A DNA stretch of 64,000 bases. Source: Halomicrobium katesii DSM 19301 (GTDB lineage Archaea; Halobacteriota; Halobacteria; Halobacteriales; Haloarculaceae). The notes below the pieces were generated by a model. The model did not search any database, was not told the DNA's origin, and worked only from the letters and a program-made list of their open reading frames with translations. The DNA is taken from assembly GCF_000379085.1 (NCBI RefSeq), contig NZ_KB905378.1, positions 1,101,864 to 1,165,863 of the forward strand. The letters run 5' to 3'. Each line of letters starts with the position of its first letter. Positions within the stretch are counted from its first letter, which is position 1. Both the position numbers and the translations under genes were made by a program. Positions 26,831 to 35,292 of this stretch are shown piece by piece.

Positions 26831-27859
26831 ATGGCCGATCGCCTCCCGACGATCGTCGGGTTCGCCGGCACGCTCGTCGTCCTCGGCGCGCTCGTCTGGT
26901 TCGTCGGCGCTGGCGACATCCTCGCCGCGCTCTCGCGAGCCGACCGGTCGGTGCTCGCCGCCGTGGTCGCCGTCGCCGTCCTCTGGCTCTGTCTCTGGGG
27001 GATGGCGCTCAAGACCGTCCTCGACTCGCTGGGCGCGCCGGTGGCGTCTCACACCGCGATTCTCGTCTTCTCGGCGGCGGTGTTCTCGAACAACGTCACG
27101 CCCTTCGGGCAGGCCGGCGGCGAGCCGGTCAGTGCGCTTCTCATCTCCGAGGCCGCCGACACCGAGTACGAGACCGGGCTCGCTGCCATCGCCAGCGTCG
27201 ACACGCTTCACTTCGTGCCCTCGATCGGCTTCGCCGTCGGCGCGTTCACCTTCGTCGCCGCCGGCGCGGTACAGCTGGGGCGCAATCTGCTGTTCGCCGC
27301 TGGCGCGATCGCGACGCTCGCCGTCGGGCTGCCGACCGCTGCCTATCTGGGGTGGCGCTACCGGTACGAACTCGAAGCGGCCGTCGTCCGGTCTCTCACC
27401 TCCGTCGCCCGCACGGTCGGCCGCGTCGTCCCTCGCTGGACGCCCCCGTCACCAGCGGCGCTCGAACACCGCATCGAGGGCTTCTTTACCTCGATCGACC
27501 GCATCGCTGCGGATCGACGAGCGCTCCTCGTCGCGACCGGCTTTTCGGCGGCGGGATGGCTCGCGCTCGGCGTCGCGCTGTGGCTGTCGCTGTACGCGCT
27601 CGGCGAGCCGGTCGAGTTCTCCTCGGTGATGCTGGCGATTCCGGTCGCGATGGTCGCCGGCATCGCCCCGCTGCCCGGCGGGTCGGGCGCTATCGAGTCG
27701 GTGCTGGCGACGCTGCTGGTCGCGACGACCGGCGTTCCCTCCGCGGTCGCGCTGTCCGCCGCGCTCCTCTACCGGGGCGCGACCTACTGGCTGCCCATCC
27801 TCGTCGGCGGCGGCGTCACCAGTTTCCTCGGTGCCGATCGGGCCGCTGGCGACGGATAG
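26831..27859 (+). CDS. Flippase-like / lysylphosphatidylglycerol-synthase-TM family protein
   Basis: This 342-residue membrane protein has eight or so hydrophobic helices. It carries the UPF0104/LPG_synthase_TM family signatures: NNVTPFGQAGGEP (about 91-103) and AGIAPLPGGSGAIES (about 277-291). Family members include the membrane half of MprF and flippase-like proteins acting on lipid-linked substrates. No catalytic domain is attached here, and the substrate is unknown. It is divergent from thiL (96-nt gap). Confidence 0.82.
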   Translation: MADRLPTIVGFAGTLVVLGALVWFVGAGDILAALSRADRSVLAAVVAVAVLWLCLWGMALKTVLDSLGAPVASHTAILVFSAAVFSNNVTPFGQAGGEPVSALLISEAADTEYETGLAAIASVDTLHFVPSIGFAVGAFTFVAAGAVQLGRNLLFAAGAIATLAVGLPTAAYLGWRYRYELEAAVVRSLTSVARTVGRVVPRWTPPSPAALEHRIEGFFTSIDRIAADRRALLVATGFSAAGWLALGVALWLSLYALGEPVEFSSVMLAIPVAMVAGIAPLPGGSGAIESVLATLLVATTGVPSAVALSAALLYRGATYWLPILVGGGVTSFLGADRAAGDG

Positions 27860-27908
27860 TCGCGCTCCGCCTCTCCCGTGTGCCATCGTGTGTGATTCCC
27901 CGGAGAGC

Positions 27909-27931
27909 GTCGCCACACGCCGTGTGGCGAC
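27909..27931 (+). terminator. Perfect 10-bp hairpin after the flippase-like gene
   Basis: GTCGCCACAC-GCC-GTGTGGCGAC forms a ten-base-pair stem with a three-base loop, 50 nt past the stop and upstream of the rps19e TATA box. It may be a transcript-end structure or a small palindromic repeat, because triloop hairpins recur in this window (58000-58132). Confidence 0.45.
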
Positions 27932-27966
27932 ATCTCGCACGGGCCGCGGTCGATAGTAAACGATGG

Positions 27967-27974
27967 CCTTAAAT
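27967..27974 (+). promoter_or_regulatory. Putative TATA box of rps19e
   Basis: ccttaaat is centred 28-29 nt before the ATG at 27999. The in-frame ATG at 27963 falls upstream of this box, so 27999 is the start and the mRNA is probably leaderless. Confidence 0.6.
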
Positions 27975-27998
27975 GACGCCGACGGGAACCAGAGTGCA

Positions 27999-28460
27999 AT
28001 GACGACGCTCTACGACGTGCCCGCGGACGAGCTCATCGAGGCCGCCGCGGTCGAGCTCGCCGAGGAGGACGCCATCGACGCGCCCGACTGGGCCGAGTTC
28101 ACCAAGACCGGGAAAGATCGCGAACTGCCGCCCGAACAGGACGACTTCTGGCAGCGCCGAGCCGCAAGCGTCCTCCGGAAGGTCGCCACCGACGGCCCCG
28201 TCGGCGTCGGGACGCTCCGAACCGCCTACGGTACCTCGAAGAAGGGAACCAACCGCTATCAGGTCCGTCCCCACCAGAAGGCCGACGCCTCCGGCAACAT
28301 CATCCGTACGATCCTCCAGCAGCTCGAAGAGGTCGGCTACGTCGAAGCCGCCGGTGGCGAGGGCCGCCGCGTCTCCGCCGACGGCCGCGCGTTCCTCGAC
28401 GAACTCGCCGGTGAGGTCCTCGAAGACCTCGACCGCCCCGAACTCGAACGCTACGCCTGA
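27999..28460 (+). CDS. rps19e: 30S ribosomal protein S19e
   Basis: This 153-residue protein has the S19e signature: TTLYDVPADELI at the start, PDWAEFTKTGKDRELPPEQ, WQRRAASVLRKVATDGPVG (about 57-75) and the closing EEVGYVEAAGGEGRRVS. S19e belongs to the archaeal/eukaryotic small subunit head and is needed for pre-rRNA maturation. The start was set by the TATA spacing. In many archaea the PDCD5-type gene follows closely; here a 715-nt spacer intervenes. Confidence 0.95.
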   Translation: MTTLYDVPADELIEAAAVELAEEDAIDAPDWAEFTKTGKDRELPPEQDDFWQRRAASVLRKVATDGPVGVGTLRTAYGTSKKGTNRYQVRPHQKADASGNIIRTILQQLEEVGYVEAAGGEGRRVSADGRAFLDELAGEVLEDLDRPELERYA

Positions 28461-28464
28461 ACCT

Positions 28465-28470
28465 TTTTTC
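28465..28470 (+). terminator. T-tract after rps19e
   Basis: Six T residues begin five bases after the rps19e TGA (stop at 28458-28460), a likely transcription end. Confidence 0.6.
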
Positions 28471-29175
28471 GCTGCGGGTTCGCGCGAAGCGCACCCCGCT
28501 TGCAAAAACGTCGATGAAAAAGGCCGAAATCGCTGTCGGCGATTCCGGTGAATCGCGCGAACTGCCGGGTTCTTCGAACCGTTCGTTCGCGCGAATGCTC
28601 GTAGTCAATACGCACAATCCGTAAATAGATGATTCTGTCGATGTTTACCGGAATAACTGTACTGTGAACGTTTCTACGACCTGTGTGTTACAGCCCGCGG
28701 AGTGCCCGATCGGTCAGCCGCCAGGATGCCGACGCTTACGTCTCGTCGCGAGCGCACGGGGAGAGAGTGAGATTCCGTAGGAATCTCGGTAAGACGAGCG
28801 GGGAACGCAGTGACCCGCGAGTCACGGGGACTGCAGCAGCAGTGCGGTCGGCGGCGCGCACTCGGGCGCGCCGCTACAGAGCGCCGACAGGCGACTCATA
28901 CGGAAAGTTGTAGGTCTTTACCAGATCGACCGCACGCCGTCGTGCGGTCGACTGGGTAAACGCCTATAACCGTCCGTATCAGAGGGTGCGCCAGCGACGC
29001 TGGCGTTCCCGCAGCGGTCCTGTGTCCTCGTGAGCGGCGGAGCCGCGAACGAGGGCTCGGGAGAGCTCGCTCTCCCGGTGGAATACCAAGGGCGAGGCAG
29101 TCGCGCCAGCGACCTGCCGAGGGCTTCGGTGGAAAGAAATTTTGGCGCGAAGCCAGTAGTGGTGGTAGAGACAAC
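28471..29175 (+). other. Hairpin-rich non-coding spacer of about 700 nt
   Basis: No protein gene is convincing. Visible structures include GAGATTCC-GTA-GGAATCTC (about 28769-28787), GTGAC-CCGCGA-GTCAC (about 28810-28825), GGCGCGC...GCGCGCC (about 28853-28872), family A copy 2 (28896-28981) and a GCCAGC/GCTGGC stem near 28990. An AT-richer patch with aatccgtaaatagatg (28616-28631) could be a promoter for a non-coding RNA. I found no RNase P, SRP or tRNA consensus in it. Confidence 0.45.
28896..28981 (+). repeat. Palindromic element family A, copy 2 (subtype GTCGACC)
   Basis: This 86-bp element runs TCATACGG to CCGTATCA, with a central 11-bp stem TCGACCGCACG/CGTGCGGTCGA around a four-base loop. 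It matches the reverse complement of copy 3 (50273-50358) at 85 of 86 bases. The only change is T for C in CTATAACCGT. It lies inside the long rps19e-PDCD5 spacer. Confidence 0.92.
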
Positions 29176-29526
29176 ATGAGCGGTGAACCAGACGAGGAAC
29201 GACTCGAAGAACTGCGCGAAAAGAAGATGGAACAGCTGAAAGAACAGCAGGGCGGTGAGGGCGACGCCGAGGCCCGCGAGGAGGCCAAGCAACAGCGGGA
29301 GGCCCAGAAGAAGGCAGTCCTGCGACAGAACCTCACCGACGAGGCCCGCAAGCGGCTCAACACCCTGAAGATGTCCAAGCCACAGCGCGGCGAGCAGATC
29401 GAGCAGCAGGTCGTCTCGCTGGCCCAGAGCGGCCGGATTCAGGGCAAGATCGACGACGAGAAGATGAAGCAGTTGCTCAAAGAGCTGACCCCCGACTCGA
29501 AGAGCTTCGACATCGAGCGCAGGTAG
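29176..29526 (+). CDS. DNA-binding protein of the PDCD5/TFAR19 family
   Basis: This 116-residue, highly charged helical protein has an acidic N-terminal tail (about 1-20), a Glu/Gln/Lys-rich helix, and the conserved core [17 protein letters not shown] (about 53-69) plus [15 protein letters not shown]. That is the PDCD5 fold (MTH1615-like). Archaeal members are described as DNA-binding, but their precise role is unsettled. It abuts the next gene: its TAG stop (29524-29526) is directly followed by ATG 29527. Confidence 0.9.
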   Translation: MSGEPDEERLEELREKKMEQLKEQQGGEGDAEAREEAKQQREAQKKAVLRQNLTDEARKRLNTLKMSKPQRGEQIEQQVVSLAQSGRIQGKIDDEKMKQLLKELTPDSKSFDIERR

Positions 29527-30117
29527 ATGCGCTGTGGGGTCCTGTACAGCGGCGGGAAGGACTCGACGCTGGCAGCACTCGTTCTGGAACCGTTTTACGA
29601 GGTCACCCTCGTCACGGCGACGTTCGGAATCGCCGACGTGGTCGCCCCCGGCCGGCGCGCGGCCGCGGCCGCCGGATTCGATTTCGAGACGATCGATCTC
29701 GATCCGACGATCGCCGAGGCGGCCGTCGAGCGGATGGTGACCGACGGCTACCCGCGCACTGGCATCCAGCGGGTCCACGAGCACGCCGTCGAGACGATCG
29801 CCGACGCCGGTTTCCCGGCCATCGCCGACGGGACTCGTCGGGACGACCGCGTGCCGACGATCGACCGGTCGGTCGCACAGAGCGTCGAGGACCGCTTCGG
29901 CGTCGACTATCTGGCTCCCCTTTCCGGGTTCGGCCGCGATGCCATCGACGCGCTCGTCGAGCAGCACCTCCGGGTCGAGACCGGGCCGAGCGAGGCGATT
30001 CCCAAGGCCGACTACGAGACCGAGTTGCGGGCACTGATGCGCGAGGAACACGGCGCGGAGACCGTCGCGGACGTGTTCCCCGAGCACACGCAGTCTCGCG
30101 TCGTCGGGCGGCGATAG
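29527..30117 (+). CDS. PP-loop (N-type ATP pyrophosphatase) family protein, DUF7411-like
   Basis: This 196-residue protein starts with the PP-loop SGGKDSTLAAL (residues 8-18), which binds ATP in adenylating enzymes such as ExsB, tRNA thiolases and asparagine synthase. A conserved ADGTRRDDRVPT block (about 98-109) fits the same superfamily. The substrate is unknown; a role in RNA modification is possible given the neighbours S19e, PDCD5 and HisS. It is translationally linked to the PDCD5 gene with no gap. Confidence 0.78.
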   Translation: MRCGVLYSGGKDSTLAALVLEPFYEVTLVTATFGIADVVAPGRRAAAAAGFDFETIDLDPTIAEAAVERMVTDGYPRTGIQRVHEHAVETIADAGFPAIADGTRRDDRVPTIDRSVAQSVEDRFGVDYLAPLSGFGRDAIDALVEQHLRVETGPSEAIPKADYETELRALMREEHGAETVADVFPEHTQSRVVGRR

Positions 30118-30178
30118 GTCTCGCAGGCGGTAGCCGGGGAAGGACAGTTTCAAGCGGGCGCTGGCTGTAGCCGGTGAC

Positions 30179-31489
30179 ATGTACGACTCGCTGAAGGGGT
30201 TTCGAGACGTCTACCCCGCCGAGATGGCCGCTTACCGCCAGGTCATCGACGAGATCGAGACGACGGCCCGCCAGTACGGCTTCCGTGAGATCACGACGCC
30301 GGCGCTGGAAGCCACCGAGATGTACGTCGACAAGAGCGGCGAGGAGATCGTCGAAGAGCTGTACCACTTCGAGGACAAGGGCGGGCGCGACGTTGCGCTG
30401 ACCCCCGAGCTCACTCCGACGGTGGCCCGGATGGTCGTCGCCAAGCAACAGGAGCTCTCGAAGCCGATCAAGTGGGTCTCCACGCGCCCGTTCTGGCGCT
30501 ACGAGCAGGTCCAGCAGGGCCGATTCCGCGAGTTCCACCAGACGAACATCGACATCTTCGGGTCGAGCCAGCCGACGGCCGACGCCGAGATTCTGGCGGT
30601 CGCAGCCGACATGCTGACGCGACTGGGCCTCAGCACCGACGACTTCGACTTCCGGGTCTCACACCGTGACATCCTCACGGGACTGCTCGAATCCTTCGAG
30701 GCCGACGTGGACACCCAGGACGCGATTCGCGTCGTCGACAAGCGGGCGAAGATCGACCGCGACGAGTACGTCGAGGGGCTCACCGATGCGGGCCTCTCCC
30801 TCGACCAGGCCGAGCAGTTCGACGAGTGGCTCCGGGCCGGCGACGACGATCTGGACGCGCTCGCGGAGATGAGCGGCTCCGAGCAGGTCGCAGACGCCGT
30901 CGCGAACCTCGAAGCCGTCCTCGCGGCCGCGGAGGACTTCGGCGTCCGGGAGTACTGCACGGTCTCGCTGACCACTGCCCGCGGGTTCGACTACTACACC
31001 GGCGTCGTCTTCGAGTGTTTCGACTCGACCGGCGAGGTCTCTCGGGCGGTCTTCGGTGGCGGTCGGTACGACGACCTGATCGAGGGCTTCGGCGGCGAGC
31101 CGACGCCAGCGGTGGGCTTCGCGCCGGGCGTCATGAACTCGACGCTCCCCCTCTTGCTCCAGCGAGCCGGCGTCTGGCCCGAGGAGGCGGTGTCGACGGA
31201 CTACTACGTCCTGCAGGTCGGTGACACTCGCCCCGTCGCGGCCCGCATCGCGCGGGAGCTCCGCGAGTCGGGCCACGTCGTCGAGGTCGACGTGTCCGAC
31301 CGCAGCTTCGGCGCGCAGATGGGCTACGCGGACTCGATCAACGCCGAGACGGTCGTCATCGTCGGCGAGAACGACCTCGAAAACGACGAGGTCACGGTCA
31401 AGGACATGGCCAGTGGCGACCAGACGACCGCGCCCGTCGACGCGTTCCCCGGCGATCACGAGCGCCCGACCTACGACGACTTCGCGTAA
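30179..31489 (+). CDS. hisS: Histidine--tRNA ligase
   Basis: This 436-residue class II synthetase charges tRNA-His. Motif 2 is STRPFWRYEQVQQGRFREF (about 100-118). The HisA box is RGFDYYTGVVFE (about 270). GGGRYDDL follows. The motif 3 region reads VGFAPGVMNSTLPLLLQRAG without the usual ER pair, which I recall as common in haloarchaeal HisRS. The C-terminal anticodon domain starts near residue 335. It opens MYDSLKGFRDVYP. A T-run follows at 31499-31503. Confidence 0.94.
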   Translation: MYDSLKGFRDVYPAEMAAYRQVIDEIETTARQYGFREITTPALEATEMYVDKSGEEIVEELYHFEDKGGRDVALTPELTPTVARMVVAKQQELSKPIKWVSTRPFWRYEQVQQGRFREFHQTNIDIFGSSQPTADAEILAVAADMLTRLGLSTDDFDFRVSHRDILTGLLESFEADVDTQDAIRVVDKRAKIDRDEYVEGLTDAGLSLDQAEQFDEWLRAGDDDLDALAEMSGSEQVADAVANLEAVLAAAEDFGVREYCTVSLTTARGFDYYTGVVFECFDSTGEVSRAVFGGGRYDDLIEGFGGEPTPAVGFAPGVMNSTLPLLLQRAGVWPEEAVSTDYYVLQVGDTRPVAARIARELRESGHVVEVDVSDRSFGAQMGYADSINAETVVIVGENDLENDEVTVKDMASGDQTTAPVDAFPGDHERPTYDDFA

Positions 31490-31528
31490 TCGCTGCCATT
31501 TTTGTGGTCGGTGGCCGTACTGCGGCGT

Positions 31529-31921
31529 ATGAGTGCCCTGTTCCCCATGGAAAAGTGGCGATTCGCCGGTGTCGTCGCCGTCCTGACGTTTGGCCTGACC
31601 TCGCTGGTCGCCGTCCTCGGAGCCCCCGGATCGATGATCGCCGCGCTGTCTATTTTCGGGTTCTTCCTCCTGCTCCCGCTGATCGCTCTCCTCGGATCGG
31701 ATTTCCCGCTGGTCGCCGAGCCCGACGACGAGACGGACACGGTGTCGGGACCTGCCGTCGAGGACGATCCCGTCGAACTGCTTCGCGAGCGGTACGCTCG
31801 CGGCGAACTCTCGAAAGAGGAGTTCGAGTCGCGCCTCGATCACTTGCTGGAGACGGAATCACTGTCGGCGGAGCAGTCGGTCGATCCCGAGCGCGAACTC
31901 CTCCTCGACGAGGAGCGCTAA
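31529..31921 (+). CDS. SHOCT-domain membrane protein
   Basis: This 130-residue protein has two transmembrane helices (about 10-30 and 35-58). An acidic linker and a C-terminal SHOCT domain, LRERYARGELSKEEFESRLDHL (about 88-109; key residues R-Y-A-R-G-E-L and E-E-F), follow. SHOCT domains are short oligomerisation or anchoring helices common in haloarchaeal membrane proteins. The function is unknown. ATG 31529 is the first start after the T-run ending hisS. Confidence 0.8.
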   Translation: MSALFPMEKWRFAGVVAVLTFGLTSLVAVLGAPGSMIAALSIFGFFLLLPLIALLGSDFPLVAEPDDETDTVSGPAVEDDPVELLRERYARGELSKEEFESRLDHLLETESLSAEQSVDPERELLLDEER

Positions 31922-31946
31922 GCCCTCTCGGGGCCGAGTGTATCCG

Positions 31947-32456
31947 TCACAGATCCAGTTCCATCTCGTGTTCGTTTCGCTCCCGGCGGGTCGTCTCGAA
32001 TCCGACCGACCGATAGAGGTTCATCGCCACGTGGTTGTCTCGCTGGACGGAGAGCCAGACGTGGTCCAGCCCCGCGCGCTGGCCCGCGCCCAGCAGCGCC
32101 CGGATCAGGCGGGAACCGATGCCGGCGTAGTGGTAGTCCGGGTGGACGAAGATCACGAGTTCGGCGGTGTCGTCGTAGGGAAAGAGCGCGGCGTGGCCGA
32201 CCGCGTCCTCGCCGTGCCAGGCGACGAGGTTGATGCCGTCGTCGAGCATGGTGTCGACCCACTCTCCCACGTCGCGTCGCTCGCGCGGCGGGATCCCCTG
32301 CGCGCGGTCGGCGTCGGTGTAGGCAGCGTACATCTCGACGACGGCTTCGCTGTCGGCGTCGTCGGCGACGCCGATCTCGATCGCGCGGTCGCGACCGTCT
32401 GTGAACGAACGGGGCGGACGTGAGAACCGGTTGGCGGCCGTCGCCTCGTCTGTCAT
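31947..32456 (-). CDS. GNAT-family N-acetyltransferase
   Basis: This 169-residue acetyltransferase transfers acetyl from acetyl-CoA to an unknown amine. The acetyl-CoA loop is HYAGIGSRLIRALLGAG (Q/RxxGxG/A-like, about 110-126), followed by HVWLSVQRDNHVAMNLYRSVGFE, the usual motif B. It converges on the SHOCT gene (25 nt apart). Confidence 0.85.
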   Translation of the reverse strand: MTDEATAANRFSRPPRSFTDGRDRAIEIGVADDADSEAVVEMYAAYTDADRAQGIPPRERRDVGEWVDTMLDDGINLVAWHGEDAVGHAALFPYDDTAELVIFVHPDYHYAGIGSRLIRALLGAGQRAGLDHVWLSVQRDNHVAMNLYRSVGFETTRRERNEHEMELDL

Positions 32457-32551
32457 TGTCCGGTATTGTGGTGCCGGCTACCTAAATCCGCGTCGGCTTG
32501 TCGGCGCGTGGGAACGGCGGTCGATAAGTGGCCAGGGCGTCCAGACGGCGT

Positions 32552-33343
32552 ATGCGCGCCTATCGGATCGCCTACGACGGCCAGCCGCACCACGGGTTCC
32601 AGCGCCAACCCGACGTCGAGACGGTCGAGGGGGAGCTACTGGCCGCACTGGATCGACTCGGGGTCACTGACGGGAGCGCTCCGGCGGGCTACGCCGCGGC
32701 CGGCCGAACGGACGCTGGCGTCTCGGCGCTGGCCCAGACGGTCGCCTTCGAGGCCCCGGAGTGGCTCTCCCCGGCAGCGTTCAACAGCGAACTTCCGGCG
32801 TCGGTTCGCGTGTGGGCGAGCGCCGACGTGCCCGACGACTTTCACGCGACCCACGACGCCCAAGAGCGTGAGTACGTCTACTATCTGTACGCGCCCGAGA
32901 GCCACGACGACCGGGCTCGGCGGGCCGCGGACGCTCTCTCCGGCGAGCACGACTTCCACAACCTCACGCCGGACGAGCGCGGCACTGTCCGGGACCTCTC
33001 GATCGATCTCACGCGAGAGGGCGAGTTTCTCGTCTGCCGGCTCCGTGCCGGCGGTTTCTGCCGCCAACTCGTCCGCCGGGTCGTCGGTCTCGTCGACGAG
33101 ATTCGCCGCGGCGACGCTCCGCTGTCGAAGGTCGATCGCGTGCTCGGCTCGGAGCAGATCGACGGGGCGGCCGGCGTCGGCCCCGCGCCGCCGACGCCGC
33201 TGGTCCTCGCCGCTGTCGACTACGGTGTCGAGTTCTCCGTCGACGCCGACGCCCGCGAGAGCGCGCGGTCGGTCTTCACCGATCGCCTCGTCGAGCGACT
33301 CGCCGGAGCCCGCGTCGTCGGTGCGATTCGGGACGGGATCTGA
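32552..33343 (+). CDS. truA: tRNA pseudouridine(38-40) synthase
   Basis: This 263-residue TruA-family enzyme isomerises uridines in the anticodon arm. The catalytic aspartate is in AAGRTDAGVSALAQ (about 49-62). FHATHDAQEREYVYYLY and the late FCRQLVRRVVGLV helix match the family. The start ATG 32552 gives the typical MRAYRIAYDG. The stop TGA (33341-33343) merges into ATACTGCCGACAGT, resembling one end of the family B palindromes. Confidence 0.92.
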   Translation: MRAYRIAYDGQPHHGFQRQPDVETVEGELLAALDRLGVTDGSAPAGYAAAGRTDAGVSALAQTVAFEAPEWLSPAAFNSELPASVRVWASADVPDDFHATHDAQEREYVYYLYAPESHDDRARRAADALSGEHDFHNLTPDERGTVRDLSIDLTREGEFLVCRLRAGGFCRQLVRRVVGLVDEIRRGDAPLSKVDRVLGSEQIDGAAGVGPAPPTPLVLAAVDYGVEFSVDADARESARSVFTDRLVERLAGARVVGAIRDGI

Positions 33344-33420
33344 TACTGCCGACAGTTCGCGATCGCCAGGTGTCCCGTCGCCCGGCAAGACTTACGGCAC
33401 CGAGACGCCAACGGCGTCAT

Positions 33421-35211
33421 ATGAGTTCGGTGCCCGACAGATCGGAGATCGAGACGCAGTACAAGTGGGATCTCGAATCGCTGTACGCGACCGACGAGGA
33501 CTGGGAAGCCGCGTACGAGCGGGCCGAGGAACTCGTCGAAGAGCTGGCGGCCTACGAGGGGCGCGCGACCGACGACGCCGAGACGCTGCTCGCGACCCTC
33601 GAAACGTACGAGGAGCTGATGCGCACCGTCGCCAACGTCGCCTCCTACGCCCGGATGCGGAAAGACGAGGACACGACGCGGGACCAGTACCAAGCGCTGA
33701 CGGCCCGTGCCCAGTCGCTGTCCTCGGAGGCCTCCAGCGCGGCGAGCTTCCTCGAACCGGCCCTCCAGGATCTGGCGTGGGACGACATCGAAGCGATGAT
33801 CGACGCGGAGTCGGCCCTCACGGAGTACGAGCACTACTTCGACGACGTGCTCCGGATGAAAGACCACACCCGCTCGCCGGAAGTCGAGAATCTACTGGCG
33901 GAACTGAGCGAGGTCACCGGCGCGTCGGGCGAGGTGTACAACATGCTGGCAAACGCCGACATGGAGTTCCCGAGCGTCGAAGACCCGGACGGGGAACCCC
34001 AGCCGATCACGCTGAACAACTTCACGACGCTGCAAAAGCGCCCGGACCGGGACTTCCGCCAGCGCGTGTACGAGACCTTCTACGACGAGTGGGAGGGGGT
34101 CCGCAACGCCGTCGGCGCGGCCTACAAGAACAGCGTCAAGACAGACGTGAAGATGGCCCAGGCCCGCAACTACGACACCGCCCGCGAGGCCGCACTGGAC
34201 GGCCCGAACGTCCCGGTCTCGGTCTACGACACGCTGGTCGACACGGTTCGGGACAACCTCGGCGCTCTCCACCGCCACGCCGAGCTGAAGCGCGACGCGA
34301 TCGGGGCCGATGAACTGGAGATGTGGGACCTCTACGTCCCGCTCGTTCAGGAGGAATCGCCCGAGATCGAGTACGAGCAGGCCCGCGAGTACGTCGTCGA
34401 CGCCGTCGCGCCGCTGGGCGACGACTACCAGTCTCGCGTCTCGGAGGGGCTGGACTCGCGGTGGGTCGACGTCTACGAGACCGCCAACAAGCAGTCGGGC
34501 GCGTACTCCGGCGGGACCTACGACTCCCAGCCGTACATTTTGATGAACTACCAGGACGACGTGGAGTCGATGTACACGCTGGCCCACGAACTGGGCCACT
34601 CCCTCCATAGCGAGTACACCAGCGAGTCCCAACCGTACGTCTACTCGAGCTACGAGATCTTCGTCGCCGAGGTGGCCTCGACGGTCAACGAGACGCTGCT
34701 CACCCACCACCTGCTCGACGTCGTCGACGACGAGCGGCTCCGCCGGCACGTCCTCAACGAGTACCTCGAACGGTTCCGGTCGACGCTGTTCCGCCAGACG
34801 ATGTTCGCGGAGTTCGAGCACCGCGCCCACGAGATGAGCGAGGCCGGCGAACCGCTGACGCCCGACCGGCTGGACGAGCTCTATCACGACCTCAAGAGCG
34901 ACTACTACGCACCGGCCGCGGTCGACGACCGGATCGCCCGCGAGTGGATGCGGATCCCGCACTTCTACCGGTCGTTCTACGTCTACCAGTACGCCACCGG
35001 CATCTCCGCGGCCGTCGCGCTGGTCGACACGATCCTCGACGAGGGCCAGCCCGCAGCGGAGCGCTACGTCGACTTCCTCGGCAAGGGCTCGCGGGAGTAC
35101 CCGCTGGAACTGCTCCAGGGCGCAGGCGTGGACATGTCTACTTCGGGGCCCGTCGAAGCCGCGATCGACACCTACGGCGACTACCTCGACGAGTTCGATC
35201 AGTTGACCTGA
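33421..35211 (+). CDS. pepF: Oligoendopeptidase F (M3B metallopeptidase)
   Basis: This 596-residue cytoplasmic zinc peptidase cleaves short peptides. The catalytic motif HELGHSLHS (about residues 389-397) sits within MYTLAHELGH, and the third ligand is in YEIFVAEVASTVNE about 25 residues later. The N-terminal helical lobe and the closing helices PHFYRSFYVYQYATG fit PepF/M3B. ATG 33421 was chosen because earlier codons lack homology. Confidence 0.94.
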   Translation: MSSVPDRSEIETQYKWDLESLYATDEDWEAAYERAEELVEELAAYEGRATDDAETLLATLETYEELMRTVANVASYARMRKDEDTTRDQYQALTARAQSLSSEASSAASFLEPALQDLAWDDIEAMIDAESALTEYEHYFDDVLRMKDHTRSPEVENLLAELSEVTGASGEVYNMLANADMEFPSVEDPDGEPQPITLNNFTTLQKRPDRDFRQRVYETFYDEWEGVRNAVGAAYKNSVKTDVKMAQARNYDTAREAALDGPNVPVSVYDTLVDTVRDNLGALHRHAELKRDAIGADELEMWDLYVPLVQEESPEIEYEQAREYVVDAVAPLGDDYQSRVSEGLDSRWVDVYETANKQSGAYSGGTYDSQPYILMNYQDDVESMYTLAHELGHSLHSEYTSESQPYVYSSYEIFVAEVASTVNETLLTHHLLDVVDDERLRRHVLNEYLERFRSTLFRQTMFAEFEHRAHEMSEAGEPLTPDRLDELYHDLKSDYYAPAAVDDRIAREWMRIPHFYRSFYVYQYATGISAAVALVDTILDEGQPAAERYVDFLGKGSREYPLELLQGAGVDMSTSGPVEAAIDTYGDYLDEFDQLT

Positions 35212-35257
35212 CAGCTCGTCGTCTGTCGCTTCGGCTATGCGTACCTGACCCAAAGGC

Positions 35258-35266
35258 CCTTAATAG
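35258..35266 (+). promoter_or_regulatory. Putative TATA box of pan
   Basis: ccttaatag is centred about 31 nt before the pan ATG at 35293, indicating a leaderless or nearly leaderless mRNA. Confidence 0.5.
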
Positions 35267-35292
35267 TTCAGTTCCCTACGTTCGATAACCAG

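Noticed and set aside
28640-28890. Possible RNase P or SRP RNA in the hairpin-rich spacer
   Set aside because: The conserved core words expected for these RNAs were not found. Only generic stems are visible.
28683-28913. 76-residue frame in the rps19e-PDCD5 spacer
   Set aside because: It is made of hairpin repeats (SSR-like words), is Arg/Ala-rich and runs into palindrome copy 2.
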